64,000 bases of DNA from Brevibacillus borstelensis (GCF_003710865.1 NZ_RHHO01000056.1:1-64000); one strand, 5' to 3'; positions 44,161 to 54,421 are shown, numbered from the stretch's first letter. The notes: generated from the letters alone by a model not told the origin. Made by a program: numbers and translations.

Positions 44161-45046
44161 AACGCTGGGACGCCACGCCCGTGAAGGGGTTAAAAACCTC
44201 GTCAGAAACGGCTGGATGACCTTCGCTTCCATCAGCGCCGTGACCATTACCCTGCTGATTTTGGGCGTGTTTCTGATTTTGGCGATGAACGTCAACTTCT
44301 TCGCCCAAAACGTCGAAAAGCAAGTCGAGATTCGCGTATTTATCGACACCCTTGCGACAAAAGACAACATCGCGTCGCTGGAACAAAATATTAAGTCGAT
44401 TCCCAAAGTGGCGTCCGTTCAGTTTATTCCGAAAGACGAGGGACTGAAGCAACTGAGGGAGAGCATGGGCGAAAAGGCGTACCTGTTCGAGGGAATGGAC
44501 AAGGAGAATCCTTTGCCTGACGCCTTTGTCGTCAAGACCAAGCTGCCGCAGGAAACGGCCGCTGTCGCGAGCGAGCTCAAGAAGCTGGAGTTCGTCAGCA
44601 GCATCAACTACGGCGAAGGAACGGTGGAAAAGCTGTTTGCCGCCACCGGGGCCGTCCGCAACGTGGGGATCGGCTTCATCATCGGCCTGGGCTTCACCGC
44701 GATGTTCCTGATCGCCAATACGATCAAGCTGACGATTGTAGCTCGTCGCAGGGAGATCGAGATCATGAAGCTGGTCGGTGCGACCAACTGGTTTATCCGT
44801 TGGCCGTTCTTTGTCGAAGGACTTCTGATGGGCATCATGGGCGCCCTGATTCCGATCGTCATTCTGATTATCAGCTATCACTATCTGGTAGACGCGATCA
44901 ATGGAAGCCTGATCGCATCGCAAATGTTCCAACTGCTGCCGCTGTTCCCGCTCGTCTATCAAGTGGCATTGGCGCTGCTGGCCATCGGGGCCTTCATCGG
45001 CATTTGGGGCAGTCTGGTGTCCGTACGCCGCTTTTTGCGGGTGTAA
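44150..45046 (+). CDS. ftsX: Cell-division ABC transporter permease FtsX
   Basis: A 298-residue permease with the FtsX layout: a cytoplasmic RTLGRHAREGVKNLVRNGWMTFASI start, one helix, a ~120-residue extracellular domain (VEIRVFIDTLATKDNI ... FEGMDKENPLPDAFVV), then three helices with VARRREIEIMKLVGATNWFIRWPFFVEG. It does not pump substrate; it relays ATP hydrolysis to an extracellular activator. The M23 coiled-coil gene next door is the likely partner. ATG 44150 lies inside the end of ftsE, after GAGAGGGG. Confidence 0.97.
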   Translation: MKIRTLGRHAREGVKNLVRNGWMTFASISAVTITLLILGVFLILAMNVNFFAQNVEKQVEIRVFIDTLATKDNIASLEQNIKSIPKVASVQFIPKDEGLKQLRESMGEKAYLFEGMDKENPLPDAFVVKTKLPQETAAVASELKKLEFVSSINYGEGTVEKLFAATGAVRNVGIGFIIGLGFTAMFLIANTIKLTIVARRREIEIMKLVGATNWFIRWPFFVEGLLMGIMGALIPIVILIISYHYLVDAINGSLIASQMFQLLPLFPLVYQVALALLAIGAFIGIWGSLVSVRRFLRV

Positions 45047-45068
45047 TCACTTACTAGGGAGGAGAACT

Positions 45069-46268
45069 ATGAGGAAGAAGATACTGCTATCCATACTGGT
45101 GACAGGCCTTCTGGCTGTCTCCGCCGCACCTTCAACCGTCAGTTGGGCAGCAAGCAAGTCATCCCTAGACAAAATCAATCAGGAATTGAAAGCTATTCAA
45201 CAAAAAACGAGAGCACAGAAAAAGAAGGTAGAGGCGACCAAGCAACAAATCGCTTCGGTCCAGAAGCAGACAAAAGACCTGGAAACAGAGCTGATGGCGA
45301 TTGACCTTCGCCGCAACGAAACCCAGAAAAAGCTGGACAAGCTCGAAAACGAGATGGAAGTGACCAAGGTAAAGGCAGCAGAAGCACAGGACCAGCTCGA
45401 CGAGGCCATCGACCGGGTCGCCAAGCGGGATGCCCTGCTGAAGACGCGTGTCAAGGTTATGTATGAGCGCGGCAACGTCTCTTATCTGGACGTATTGCTG
45501 GGCGCGTCCGATTTTGGCGATTTTCTGACCCGCATGCAGGGATTGAAGCTGATTTTGGAGCAGGATACCAAAATTCTCGAAGACAACAAGCGGGACAAAG
45601 ACACGATTGAAAAGAAGAAAAAAGAGATCGACCACCAGCTCACCGTGTACGCAGGAATGTACGAAGAGGCGGAAGATTTGAAAGCCGAATTGGACAAGCA
45701 GTACAAGCGGAGCGTTGTCGTGAAGGCCGAACTGCAAAAGCAAGAAGAGCAGCTGAATGAGAGCCTGGAAGAATACGGCCAGCAATTATTGGCCCTTGTA
45801 AAACAGGAAGAGGCAAAGTACGCTGAAAGAGTACGTGCGCTCAGCTCCAGCAGCAACGGCTACAAGGGCGGGCAGCTTGGACTGCCGATCGACGATGGGC
45901 TGTTCCGCTGGTCCTCCGGCTTCGGAGTGCGCAGAGACCCGTTTACCGGCCGCTCTGCTGGGCATAATGGAGTAGATATGGCAGCCCCGAAAGGAACTCC
46001 GATCAAGGCAGCTGCTCCGGGCATTGTCGTCTTCGCCGGCTACTACGGAGGCTTCGGCAACGCGGTGATGATCAAGCACAGTCCCGAGATTACCACGCTT
46101 TACGGGCACATCCGTGAGGGCGGCATCAAGGTGTCGGTGGGACAAAAAGTAGATAAAGGCCAGAAAATTGCCGAGGTCGGATCGACCGGCCGTTCTACAG
46201 GCAACCATTTGCATTTCACCGTGTACAAAAACGAAGTGGCTGTCGATCCGATGCCGTACCTTCGCTAG
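45069..46268 (+). CDS. Secreted coiled-coil M23 peptidase (EnvC/LytM type)
   Basis: A 399-residue exported protein. A signal peptide (about residues 1-28, ending VSWAAS) is followed by two long coiled coils (about residues 32-125 and 170-255). The C-terminal LytM/M23 domain has RRDPFTGRSAGHNGVDMAAPKGTPI (Zn-binding His and Asp), YGHIREGG and NHLHFTVYKN (HxH). The zinc ligands are intact, so it may be an active endopeptidase, unlike E. coli EnvC. Position directly after ftsEX suggests it is the FtsX-controlled hydrolase or activator. GGGAGGAG precedes the ATG. Confidence 0.93.
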   Translation: MRKKILLSILVTGLLAVSAAPSTVSWAASKSSLDKINQELKAIQQKTRAQKKKVEATKQQIASVQKQTKDLETELMAIDLRRNETQKKLDKLENEMEVTKVKAAEAQDQLDEAIDRVAKRDALLKTRVKVMYERGNVSYLDVLLGASDFGDFLTRMQGLKLILEQDTKILEDNKRDKDTIEKKKKEIDHQLTVYAGMYEEAEDLKAELDKQYKRSVVVKAELQKQEEQLNESLEEYGQQLLALVKQEEAKYAERVRALSSSSNGYKGGQLGLPIDDGLFRWSSGFGVRRDPFTGRSAGHNGVDMAAPKGTPIKAAAPGIVVFAGYYGGFGNAVMIKHSPEITTLYGHIREGGIKVSVGQKVDKGQKIAEVGSTGRSTGNHLHFTVYKNEVAVDPMPYLR

Positions 46269-46367
46269 CGCGTTCCGGAGACGTTCAGGCAAATATTGCC
46301 TGACAGATTTGCATACACTAGCTGCATACCTTTTCCACCGGGGAGCACAAAGGATGGTGTCGTGACG

Positions 46368-47843
46368 ATGAAATGGAATGGACGTTCCGTGTTTGCCCTC
46401 GTGATCGTCACCATGGTCGCGAGCAGCTTTTTGACCATGGGTTTGATGAAGACGTCCGCCGGTTCGAGTAACGCTACGGCTGTTACCGCAGCGGCAGGCT
46501 CTCTGTTCACCGGGAGCCAGGAATACCCGAAAGAATTCAAAAAGCTGCTTGATGCGTTTTCGGCCATCAAGCAGGAGTACATTCAGGATGTGACGACGGA
46601 TCAATTGGTTGAAGGGGCTATCGGCGGCATGGTCGGTTCCCTGAAAGATCCGTACAGCGATTACATGGACCCGACATCGGCGGAAGAATTCAACTCTACG
46701 CTGCATTCGACGTTCCAGGGAATCGGTACGGAGGTGACGATGCAGAACGGACGTGTGACCGTGGTATCGCCCTTTAAGGGCTCCCCGGCCGAACGTGCGG
46801 GCTTGCGTCCCAACGACCAGATTCTCAGCGTAAACGGCGAGTCGCTCGAAGGGCTTGATCTCCATCAGGCCGTTACCAAAATCCGCGGTCCGAAAGGTAC
46901 GAAAGCGGTCCTGAAGATCGCCCGTCCGGGAGTAGCAGAGCCGCTCACGGTCGTCTGCGTCCGCGACGATATTCCGATTGAGACAGTGACGAGTCAAATC
47001 ATGGAGAAGAACGGAGTCAAGGTGGGAGTCATCAGCCTGACGCAATTCTCCTCCGACACATCCAAGCATTTTACGGATCAGTTGACTGATCTGGAGAAAA
47101 AGGGAATCGGCGGTTTGATCATTGACGTCCGCGGAAATCCTGGCGGCTATTTGCTGGCTGTGAAGGAAATCGGCGAAACGTTGATACCAAACAAGGGCAA
47201 GATCGTCGAAATTGAATACGGTTCTGCCAACAAACAGCGCGAAGAGTATTTTTCCAAGACAGACGCTGCCAAGCCGTACCCGATCGCGGTCCTGATCAAC
47301 GGCGGCAGCGCGAGCGCGTCGGAGATTCTTGCCGGAGCGATGAGCGAAAGCGGAGGCTACAAGCTCGTCGGGGAGAAATCCTTTGGCAAAGGAACCGTCC
47401 AAAGTACGATGGAAATGGCCGACAAGAGCCAGTTGAAGCTGACCATCGCCAAGTGGCTGACGCCAAAAGGCAATTGGATTCACGAAAAAGGCATCGAACC
47501 TGACGTGAAAGTAGAGCAGCCTGCGTACTTCAACGCGACTCAATTGCCGACAGACAAAGTGCTTTCTAGGGACATGGCGGGCAGCGATGTCAAGAACCTG
47601 CAGTTGATCCTGACCGGGCTGAAGCTCTCTCCGGGCCGTGACGACGGTTACTTTGACGAGAAGACGGAGCAGGCCGTGAAGAAATTCCAGACTGCCCACA
47701 AGCTGCCGGCGACCGGAAAGGTTGATCAGGCGACGCGGACAGCGATGGAAGACAGTCTGCGTGAAGAAATACGCAAACCGGAAAATGACCTTCAACTGCA
47801 AAAGGCGCTCGAAGTAGTTGCTCAGCAGAACAAGGCAAAATAA
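46368..47843 (+). CDS. ctpB: S41 C-terminal processing protease with PDZ and peptidoglycan-binding domains
   Basis: A 491-residue exported protease. It has an N-terminal membrane anchor or signal, then a PDZ domain (about residues 95-175, GRVTVVSPFKGSPAERAGLRPNDQIL), then the S41 core. The catalytic Ser is in LINGGSASASEILAGAM and the Lys in VGEKSFGKGTVQS. The C-terminal ~65 residues form a PG_binding_1 domain (VKNLQLILTGLKLSPGRDDGYFDEKTEQAVKKF). Same position as B. subtilis ctpB, which cleaves SpoIVFA during sporulation. The start at ATG 46368 follows AAGGATGGTG; GTG 46362 is an alternative. Confidence 0.94.
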   Translation: MKWNGRSVFALVIVTMVASSFLTMGLMKTSAGSSNATAVTAAAGSLFTGSQEYPKEFKKLLDAFSAIKQEYIQDVTTDQLVEGAIGGMVGSLKDPYSDYMDPTSAEEFNSTLHSTFQGIGTEVTMQNGRVTVVSPFKGSPAERAGLRPNDQILSVNGESLEGLDLHQAVTKIRGPKGTKAVLKIARPGVAEPLTVVCVRDDIPIETVTSQIMEKNGVKVGVISLTQFSSDTSKHFTDQLTDLEKKGIGGLIIDVRGNPGGYLLAVKEIGETLIPNKGKIVEIEYGSANKQREEYFSKTDAAKPYPIAVLINGGSASASEILAGAMSESGGYKLVGEKSFGKGTVQSTMEMADKSQLKLTIAKWLTPKGNWIHEKGIEPDVKVEQPAYFNATQLPTDKVLSRDMAGSDVKNLQLILTGLKLSPGRDDGYFDEKTEQAVKKFQTAHKLPATGKVDQATRTAMEDSLREEIRKPENDLQLQKALEVVAQQNKAK

Positions 47844-47887
47844 TCCAGGCGGAAAAGGCAGGGAATCTCCTGCCTTCCGTAGAAATG

Positions 47888-47923
47888 GTTACCACGGCTA
47901 TGAATGGCCGTGGTTTCTTTTTT
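47888..47923 (+). terminator. Terminator after ctpB
   Basis: ACCACGGC pairs with GCCGTGGT, followed by TTCTTTTTT. Confidence 0.85.
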
Positions 47924-48014
47924 GACTGAAGCTGACAAGAAGAGTGCTGCGATGACGTTGCCAATAGCTTGGCACCGTCACGTTTTCGAAAGCTGTTTAT
48001 GCGAGGTGAGGCAT

Positions 48015-49283
48015 ATGGCGTTGCAAGGTGATGTTCTATCGGTGCTGGCCGGGTTTGGCGGTTTTCTTTTTAACCCTGTTTTTTACGTGTTTCTGCTGTT
48101 TATTTATTTGCACTACCGGCGCCAGATGCTGCTGGAAAGACAACTGTTTGCCGTTCGCATTCAATTCCCCCTCCAGCAGACGATTCGCTCTCTCGGCATG
48201 GGCATCGTGGGAGGATTGCTGATTTCTCTTTTGGCGGCCGTACTTGGGGTTGCCGTACAAATACAGGATCTCTGGCTGCTGTGGGGTTTTGCGGCAGTTT
48301 TGGCCCTAATCCGGCTGCGCTTTCTCTGTTTTGCCTATGGTGCAGGGCTGTTGACGCTTTTTCACGCAGTTGCCAAGGTCTTTCCAGACGTCTCTTCCGT
48401 ACCCGGGATCGGGCTGCTCTGGGGCATGCTCGTCCAGGCTAAGCCGGTGCCGCTTTTGGCGCTCGTAGCCATCATGCACTTGATTGAGGCCTTTCTGGTC
48501 CGTTGGAACAGGGGGCGGGATGCGTCGCCGTTATTCGTGGAGGGACAGCGTGGACGGATTGTCGGGGCTTATCTGCTGCACTCGTTTTGGGTGACGCCGC
48601 TTGCGCTGTTCGTGCCTGTAGAGGCGGGAAGCTTTAGCGGATCGCTGTATCCGGGCTGGCCGTTTTTTGCCCCCGGCGCTGCATCCTTTGCGTTGCTGCT
48701 GCTCCCTTCGGTCACCGGTTTTTCTGCTTTGACGCAGACGGAGACGCCAGCTCAGCGGGCGGGGCAAATATCCAGGCAATTGGCGCTGTATGCGGTTGTG
48801 CTGCTCGGATTGACTGCGCTGGCAGCATTGTGGATGCCGCTGATCCTTCTGGCTGCAGTGTTTGCACTCATCGGCCACGAAGGTCTATTCTGGCTGAGCC
48901 AGTGGCAGGAGCGGCAAAAGGCTCCATATTTTATCCAATCCACGCGGGGAATCAAGGTAATGGCAGTTCTTCCGGGGACTCCCGCAGAGGAGATCGGGAT
49001 CAGGCCGGGAGAAATTATCGTCAAGGTAAATGGCGTATCCGTGCGAAACAAAGAGGATTTGTACCCTGCCTTGCAAGTCAATCCCGCCTTCTGCAAGATG
49101 GAAGTGCTCACCCTGGATGGCGAGGTCAAATTCGTCCAGTGCGCCGTATACGCCGGCAACCACCATCAGTTGGGGATTATCGTGGTGCCGGATGCAAATA
49201 CGAGAGTGTTTGTCGATATGCAGCAAGCAAGCGTTGTTCAACTAGTGAAGCAGAAGCTGGAAAAGATCAATCTCGGAGCGTAA
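48015..49283 (+). CDS. minJ: Division topology protein MinJ-like (multi-pass membrane, PDZ)
   Basis: A 422-residue protein. The first ~320 residues have six to eight hydrophobic helices. A C-terminal PDZ domain follows (about residues 325-400, KVMAVLPGTPAEEIGIRPGEIIVKVNGVSVRNKEDL), then a short soluble tail. B. subtilis MinJ (YvjD) has the same architecture and place after ctpB; it links MinCD to DivIVA at poles and septa. ATG 48015 with GAGGTGAG is preferred to an upstream in-frame ATG that lacks a helix or ribosome site. No protease motif is present. Confidence 0.85.
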   Translation: MALQGDVLSVLAGFGGFLFNPVFYVFLLFIYLHYRRQMLLERQLFAVRIQFPLQQTIRSLGMGIVGGLLISLLAAVLGVAVQIQDLWLLWGFAAVLALIRLRFLCFAYGAGLLTLFHAVAKVFPDVSSVPGIGLLWGMLVQAKPVPLLALVAIMHLIEAFLVRWNRGRDASPLFVEGQRGRIVGAYLLHSFWVTPLALFVPVEAGSFSGSLYPGWPFFAPGAASFALLLLPSVTGFSALTQTETPAQRAGQISRQLALYAVVLLGLTALAALWMPLILLAAVFALIGHEGLFWLSQWQERQKAPYFIQSTRGIKVMAVLPGTPAEEIGIRPGEIIVKVNGVSVRNKEDLYPALQVNPAFCKMEVLTLDGEVKFVQCAVYAGNHHQLGIIVVPDANTRVFVDMQQASVVQLVKQKLEKINLGA

Positions 49284-49315
49284 AGGCAGCTTCCAAGGGA
49301 AGGCTTATTATCCAA

Positions 49316-49350
49316 CAAAAAAAGCGCGGGAAAAGGCTCTGCGCTTTTTC
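49316..49350 (+). terminator. Terminator after minJ
   Basis: AAAAAGCGC pairs with GCGCTTTTT. Confidence 0.8.
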
Positions 49351-49467
49351 TATTGGGAGAAAGCAAAAGTGAGCAGACTTCCCGGTTTTTTTATACACTC
49401 GCTTTGTAACAAGACAGCCCCTTCACGCGTCTTTTTAGAATAGTGGATAAAGGGGGATACAATCTGC

Positions 49468-51207
49468 ATGAACCGATATAGAAAACATGCGCTGCGCTTA
49501 TGCGCCGGAACTGTCATAACAGCCAGTCTGCTTTCATTCCCGTTCGCCTCTCCAGGCCAAGCGTCAGCAGCAAAAGCGGCGGCAGCGGTCACTCCTGTAC
49601 CGGTAGCGATATCCAAGGGGATTCAAAATGTAACCCGGCTGATTCCTGAGCTGCGAAACGGCTCAGTCGTTTACGATGGTCCGGTTGACGGTCCCGGCGT
49701 CAGCGGCGATCGAGTCTCGTTTATCATGGCAGGAAATAAAGATGGGGAGCCGCAAGATCAGGCGATATTTGACAGTCAATCAGGAAATCTGCTGGTGCTG
49801 GAGCTGAAGCCGTCGGGTGCTTCAACCCACCAAACAGGGCTGCTGACCGAGGAGGTCGTCAGGTCGAGGGCTGCCGCCTTTCTGTATGGCCTTCATCCTT
49901 TTGGAAAATCATACGAAGCACGAGACGTCACCCGTCAGGACGGAACTCGCCAAGGCGGAATTCGCCAAGACGAAATGGATCAAGACGGTACGTTTACGGT
50001 TCGGTTTGTCCGCAAGCATAACCAAGTAGCGCTGAATGATGCGTACGACTGTTTGGTCACGGTCGATGCGACAGGGCGGATCATTGGCTTTCGCACGCTC
50101 AACGGTGCCCTTTATGAACCGATCGATCACAAGGAAATGCCGTCGCCGCAGCGCGTGCTGTCAATGACCACGGCTCACCAGCGCTTTGCAGAAAGCAAGC
50201 CGCTGGAGCTGATGTACATGCTGCCGGACCAAGCTGCGCCAGTGTCAGAAGCAGAAGCTCGCCAACCTCAGGCTAGGCTGGTTTATGCCATCAAGGGAGG
50301 AATCGTGGAAGGCCCGCATACCGGCAGTGCCATCGATGCCTTTACGGGAAAACGAATGCAGGCCCCTCAGAAAAAGCCGCAAATGGTCTCCTTAGCAGGA
50401 AAAGGCAGCTACGCCGCTTTGAAGACTGAGGCGGAGGTAAAAGCATTCGCCAAGGAAATCGCCCGCGCAGACGTAGATAAATGGCCGTTGTCGGTTATTT
50501 CAAAGGACATGGAAAACGGAGAACAGCACCGCTTCTATATCTGGGGGATGTTTAACAAAGATGTCGCTGATCAGGAGAAGCCGTACCACCTGGGGAATTT
50601 TCCGGACGATGCAAAGGGAGAGAACAGATATCATCTGCTCGTAGAGGTTGAGGCCAAGACGGGCAAGCTGATCAGCATGAAACAAAACGATGGGACGTCT
50701 CCCCGGAAAAAAACAGACAAGAGCAGAGACCTCAAATCAGCTGTTTCCTTGATCGAAAAGCTGCTGCCAGCAGGAACTCGGCAGTTCCGGGTTGTTGATG
50801 CGGGGAACGAAGAACGGAGCATTTGGCTGGCAGATCCGGTGGTTGGGGGACTGCCTGTGGCAAAAAGCGGGCAAACCGCAGAAGAAGGAGCATACGTCGT
50901 TGAGGTCAATCCTTTGGACGGCTCCATCCGCGAGCTGAGAACAGAACCTTACGATCAGGTGAAATTTCCCGAGCGGACCCAAGCCATCTCCGAACAGGCA
51001 GCTTTAAATGCCCTGCTGCAAGCATATCCGCTGGAGCTTGTGTATGTGAAGCAGCAGTCAAAGCGGGAGGACAAACCGGAGTGGAAGCTGGTGTATGATC
51101 TGTCGTTCCGACAATCGCGTGCCCACTGCTTCTGTGGACCGGACCTCCGGGTGGATACGACCGTTTATGTTGACGCTTTGACCGGAAAAGTAATCGTGGA
51201 TGAATAA
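49468..51207 (+). CDS. Secreted YcdB/YcdC-domain protein
   Basis: A 579-residue exported protein. A signal peptide (about residues 1-35, ending QASAAK) precedes YcdB/YcdC-like repeats: three blocks of PepSY-like alpha-beta units ending in phrases such as VDATGRIIGF, VEAKTGKLISM, VEVNPLDGSIRELR and VDALTGKVIVDE. This family is found in spore-formers and is thought to be a cell-surface protein of unknown role. An unusual 4x5-residue tandem repeat (RQDGT, RQGGI, RQDEM, DQDGT) sits at residues 156-175. The gene is flanked by terminators and so is probably monocistronic. AAGGGGG lies upstream of the ATG. Confidence 0.8.
   Translation: MNRYRKHALRLCAGTVITASLLSFPFASPGQASAAKAAAAVTPVPVAISKGIQNVTRLIPELRNGSVVYDGPVDGPGVSGDRVSFIMAGNKDGEPQDQAIFDSQSGNLLVLELKPSGASTHQTGLLTEEVVRSRAAAFLYGLHPFGKSYEARDVTRQDGTRQGGIRQDEMDQDGTFTVRFVRKHNQVALNDAYDCLVTVDATGRIIGFRTLNGALYEPIDHKEMPSPQRVLSMTTAHQRFAESKPLELMYMLPDQAAPVSEAEARQPQARLVYAIKGGIVEGPHTGSAIDAFTGKRMQAPQKKPQMVSLAGKGSYAALKTEAEVKAFAKEIARADVDKWPLSVISKDMENGEQHRFYIWGMFNKDVADQEKPYHLGNFPDDAKGENRYHLLVEVEAKTGKLISMKQNDGTSPRKKTDKSRDLKSAVSLIEKLLPAGTRQFRVVDAGNEERSIWLADPVVGGLPVAKSGQTAEEGAYVVEVNPLDGSIRELRTEPYDQVKFPERTQAISEQAALNALLQAYPLELVYVKQQSKREDKPEWKLVYDLSFRQSRAHCFCGPDLRVDTTVYVDALTGKVIVDE
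49933..49992 (+). repeat. 15-bp tandem repeat inside the YcdB-like gene
   Basis: Four in-frame 15-bp units of the type CGCCAAGACGGAACT code for a pentapeptide repeat rich in Gln, Asp and Gly. It is likely a copy-number-variable linker on the protein surface. Confidence 0.7.
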
Positions 51208-51226
51208 AAGCAGGGTGCACAAAAGG

Positions 51227-51262
51227 AAAAGCCGTTCGGAAATGGAATCCGAACGGCTTTTG
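51227..51262. terminator. Terminator between ycdB-like and flgD-like genes
   Basis: AAAGCCGTTCGGA pairs with TCCGAACGGCTTT, flanked by A/T-runs on both sides. Confidence 0.85.
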
Positions 51263-51336
51263 GCTTGTTGCTTGCAACGGTTCGCTGATGCGTTTGCTAG
51301 CATCCACAGTTTGCTTGCATCCACACAATAATCTGT

Positions 51337-52272
51337 TTACGCATATGCCTGCGCTTCGTACCCGATGATTTGGTTCAGCTTTACCTTCTTGTCGTCGTCG
51401 AGAACGAATTCGATCAGGCCATTTTTCATGCTGACCGCTTTGATCACACCTGTGAGCTCGCTGGTCGATGCCGTTCCGTCTGGTTGGGTGGACGAGTCCG
51501 TATAGGTGATTGTATAGCCGATCATCTGGGCATATTGGAGGGTATTGTCCATTCGCACATTGTCCGGCTTGACCGACATGCCCTTGATGTTTTCCAGCTT
51601 GATCGAGGTTCCGTTGTCCAGCTGGAATTGCACGGCATTGTCTTTCATCGTGAATCCGACAATGACTCCGTTTTTGACTTCATCGACGGAAGTGACGTCG
51701 TCCGTGGTGTCAGGGTTTCCATCCTTGTCCACCTGCTTCGACTCCGTATAGGACACTTCTTTTCCGATCATCTCGGCGTACTTCAGGCTGTTGTCCAGAC
51801 TGTTTCCGGACAAGCCTTTCGATTCCAGACCCTCGATCCATTCGCGGGGGACTGGCGTTTGTTCGCCCTGGATGCGGAAGTAGATTTTTCCTTGATCGAG
51901 GTATACGGCGTCGATGACTCCCGATTTTTTCTCATGGGTCACTTCGCCCGTCATTTCGTCCTTTTTCTGCATGTCGTAGCTGGCTGTTCTGCCGACCAGC
52001 GCTTCGTATTCCCGCAGGGTCAGCATGCTGTTGTTGGACTGCTCCATCAGGCTGGCCATCTTGGTCAGCTTCTCAACCATGGTCATCATGCTCGTTTGCT
52101 GCAGGAATTGCGAATTGTCCATCGGAGAGAGCGGGTCCTGCTGTTTCAACTGCTCCAGCATCAGCTTCATAAAGGCATTCTGGTCCAGCTCGGTGGAAAA
52201 CTCCTTTTTGCCTTTATAGCTCAAATGGGGCTGTATGTGAGTGCTGTTATTGACGGTGTTTGTATCTGACAT
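51337..52272 (-). CDS. flgD: FlgD-like flagellar hook-capping protein
   Basis: A 311-residue protein. The N-terminal half carries the FlgD signature: ELDQNAFMKLMLEQLKQQDPLSPMDNSQFLQQTSMMTMVEKLTKM. FlgD caps the growing hook outside the cell. The C-terminal part is built from three ~75-residue repeats of the form YAEMIGKEVSYTES...DEVKNGVIVGF...QLDNGTSIKLENIKG, more than in usual FlgD proteins. ATG 52272 with GGGAGGA is chosen; an upstream reading has no ribosome site. It lies apart from any hook operon and is divergent from uvrB. It could be a second capping paralogue. Confidence 0.85.
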   Translation of the reverse strand: MSDTNTVNNSTHIQPHLSYKGKKEFSTELDQNAFMKLMLEQLKQQDPLSPMDNSQFLQQTSMMTMVEKLTKMASLMEQSNNSMLTLREYEALVGRTASYDMQKKDEMTGEVTHEKKSGVIDAVYLDQGKIYFRIQGEQTPVPREWIEGLESKGLSGNSLDNSLKYAEMIGKEVSYTESKQVDKDGNPDTTDDVTSVDEVKNGVIVGFTMKDNAVQFQLDNGTSIKLENIKGMSVKPDNVRMDNTLQYAQMIGYTITYTDSSTQPDGTASTSELTGVIKAVSMKNGLIEFVLDDDKKVKLNQIIGYEAQAYA

Positions 52273-52359
52273 GGCTGTCCTCCCTGTCTCTGACGGGTAC
52301 TTCAGTACGTTCACATTCTTCTTTACAATGTATCGGTAAAATCTGCTTGAGAGTAAAGA

Positions 52360-52373
52360 CAAACATTTGTTCG
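52360..52373. promoter_or_regulatory. LexA (DinR) box upstream of uvrB
   Basis: CAAACATTTGTTCG is close to the Gram-positive SOS box CGAACATATGTTCG, with the symmetric core GAAC/GTTC mostly kept. It lies 32 bp upstream of TATAAT at 52405-52410, which has a TGT extension. SOS control of uvrBA is known in B. subtilis. Confidence 0.75.
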
Positions 52374-52444
52374 AATTTGCGGCTTATTTTTTGAATGATT
52401 GTGTTATAATGGAAATGAGATGTGACAAGGAGATGAACGAGGGA

Positions 52445-54421
52445 ATGGACCGTTTTGAATTGGTATCGGAGTTTCAGCCGTCCGGAGACCAGCCGACAGC
52501 CATTGCCGGACTGGTGGAGGGTGTGCTCGCCGGAAAGCGGCACCAGACATTGCTGGGCGCGACCGGTACGGGAAAGACCTTTACGATTGCTCAGGTAATT
52601 GCCCAGGTAAACAAGCCGACGCTGGTAATGGCCCACAACAAGACGTTGGCTGCCCAGCTTTGTGCCGAGTTCAAGGAGTTTTTCCCGAACAACGCGGTGG
52701 AATACTTCGTCAGCTACTACGATTACTATCAACCGGAAGCGTACATTCCCCAATCGGATACGTATATCGAAAAAGATTCCAGCATCAACGACGAGATCGA
52801 CAAGTTGCGCCACTCCGCGACCAGCGCGTTGTTTGAGCGGCGTGACGTGATTATCGTGGCGTCGGTGTCGTGCATTTACGGCTTGGGTTCGCCCGAGGAA
52901 TACAGAGAGCTGCTGCTGTCGCTTCGGGTCGGGATGGAAAAAAGCCGCGACGAAATCCTTCATCGCCTGGTGGACATCCAGTACGACCGCAACGATATCA
53001 ACTTCGTTCGCGGGACGTTCCGCGTACGGGGAGACGTCGTGGAAATTTTCCCGGCTTCGCAAAGCGAGCAGGCGATCCGCGTCGAGTTTTTCGGCGATGA
53101 AATCGAACGGATCACAGAGATTGATGTCCTGACCGGGGAAATCCTCGGGCAGCGCGATCATGTAGCGATTTTCCCAGCTTCCCACTACGTAACGCGCGAA
53201 GAAAAAATGAAGCGCGCCGTCCAAAGCATCGAGATGGAGCTGGAGGCGAGGCTCGCGGAGTTTCGCGCGGCAGGCAAGCTGCTGGAAGCGCAGCGTCTGG
53301 AGCAGCGCACCCGCTACGACATCGAGATGATGATGGAGATGGGCTTCTGCTCCGGGATTGAAAACTACTCCCGCCATCTGACCGGCTTGCCGGAAGGACA
53401 CGCGCCGTATACACTGATCGATTATTTTCCCGACGACTTTCTCGTCGTTATGGACGAGTCGCATATGACCCTGCCCCAGGTACGTGCCATGTACAACGGT
53501 GACCGGGCACGCAAGGATGTTCTCGTAGAGCACGGCTTCCGTCTGCCGTCAGCGAGAGACAACAGACCGCTGAAATTCGAGGAATTCGAAGCGAAGCTGA
53601 AGCAGGCGATCTACATTTCCGCGACCCCGGGTCCCTACGAGCTTGAGCACTGTCCGGAAGTCGTCCAACAGGTTATTCGCCCGACGGGTCTGGTGGACCC
53701 GACTGTGACCGTCCGCCCGATCAAGGGGCAAATCGACGATCTGATCGGCGAGATTCAGGCCACTATCGCCAAGGACGAACGGGTTTTGGTGACGACCTTG
53801 ACGAAAAAGATGGCGGAAGATCTGACCGATTACCTGAAGGATATCGGCATCAAGGTTCGCTATTTGCACTCCGACATCAAGACGATCGAGCGGATGCAAA
53901 TTTTGCGTTCCTTGCGTCTGGGGGAATTTGACGTGCTGATCGGGATCAACCTGCTGCGGGAGGGGCTCGACTTGCCGGAAGTTTCGCTCGTCGCCATCCT
54001 CGACGCGGACAAAGAGGGCTTCCTGCGCAACGAGCGCTCCCTGATCCAGACGATCGGACGCGCTGCCCGGAACGCCGAGGGACGCGTCATCATGTACGCC
54101 GACCGAATAACCGATTCGATGAAGGCAGCGATCAGCGAGACGGAGCGGCGCCGCAAAATCCAGACAGAATACAACGAAAAGAACGGAATTACCCCGCAAA
54201 CGGTCAAGAAGGCTGTCCGCGAAGTCATCGAAGCGACCAAGGTGGCGGAAGAGAAGGCAGATTACCTGCCGCATGCCGACTTTAAAAAGATGCCGAAGAA
54301 GGATCGCATCCAGGTGATTGAGCGGATGGAAGAAGAAATGAAGGAAGCGGCACGCAACCTCATGTTTGAGCGAGCAGCCGAATTGCGTGATTTAATTCTT
54401 GAGCTGAAGGCAGAGCTCTAA
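52445..54421 (+). CDS. uvrB: Excinuclease ABC subunit B
   Basis: A 658-residue DNA repair helicase-like subunit that loads onto damage with UvrA and recruits UvrC. Walker A is [14 protein letters not shown], the damage-verifying beta-hairpin is [25 protein letters not shown], and helicase motifs [12 protein letters not shown] and [19 protein letters not shown] are intact. The UVR domain ends the protein ([26 protein letters not shown]). ATG 52445 gives [17 protein letters not shown]; an ATG 12 nt upstream is possible but abuts AAGGAG. A LexA box lies upstream. Confidence 0.98.
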   Translation: MDRFELVSEFQPSGDQPTAIAGLVEGVLAGKRHQTLLGATGTGKTFTIAQVIAQVNKPTLVMAHNKTLAAQLCAEFKEFFPNNAVEYFVSYYDYYQPEAYIPQSDTYIEKDSSINDEIDKLRHSATSALFERRDVIIVASVSCIYGLGSPEEYRELLLSLRVGMEKSRDEILHRLVDIQYDRNDINFVRGTFRVRGDVVEIFPASQSEQAIRVEFFGDEIERITEIDVLTGEILGQRDHVAIFPASHYVTREEKMKRAVQSIEMELEARLAEFRAAGKLLEAQRLEQRTRYDIEMMMEMGFCSGIENYSRHLTGLPEGHAPYTLIDYFPDDFLVVMDESHMTLPQVRAMYNGDRARKDVLVEHGFRLPSARDNRPLKFEEFEAKLKQAIYISATPGPYELEHCPEVVQQVIRPTGLVDPTVTVRPIKGQIDDLIGEIQATIAKDERVLVTTLTKKMAEDLTDYLKDIGIKVRYLHSDIKTIERMQILRSLRLGEFDVLIGINLLREGLDLPEVSLVAILDADKEGFLRNERSLIQTIGRAARNAEGRVIMYADRITDSMKAAISETERRRKIQTEYNEKNGITPQTVKKAVREVIEATKVAEEKADYLPHADFKKMPKKDRIQVIERMEEEMKEAARNLMFERAAELRDLILELKAEL

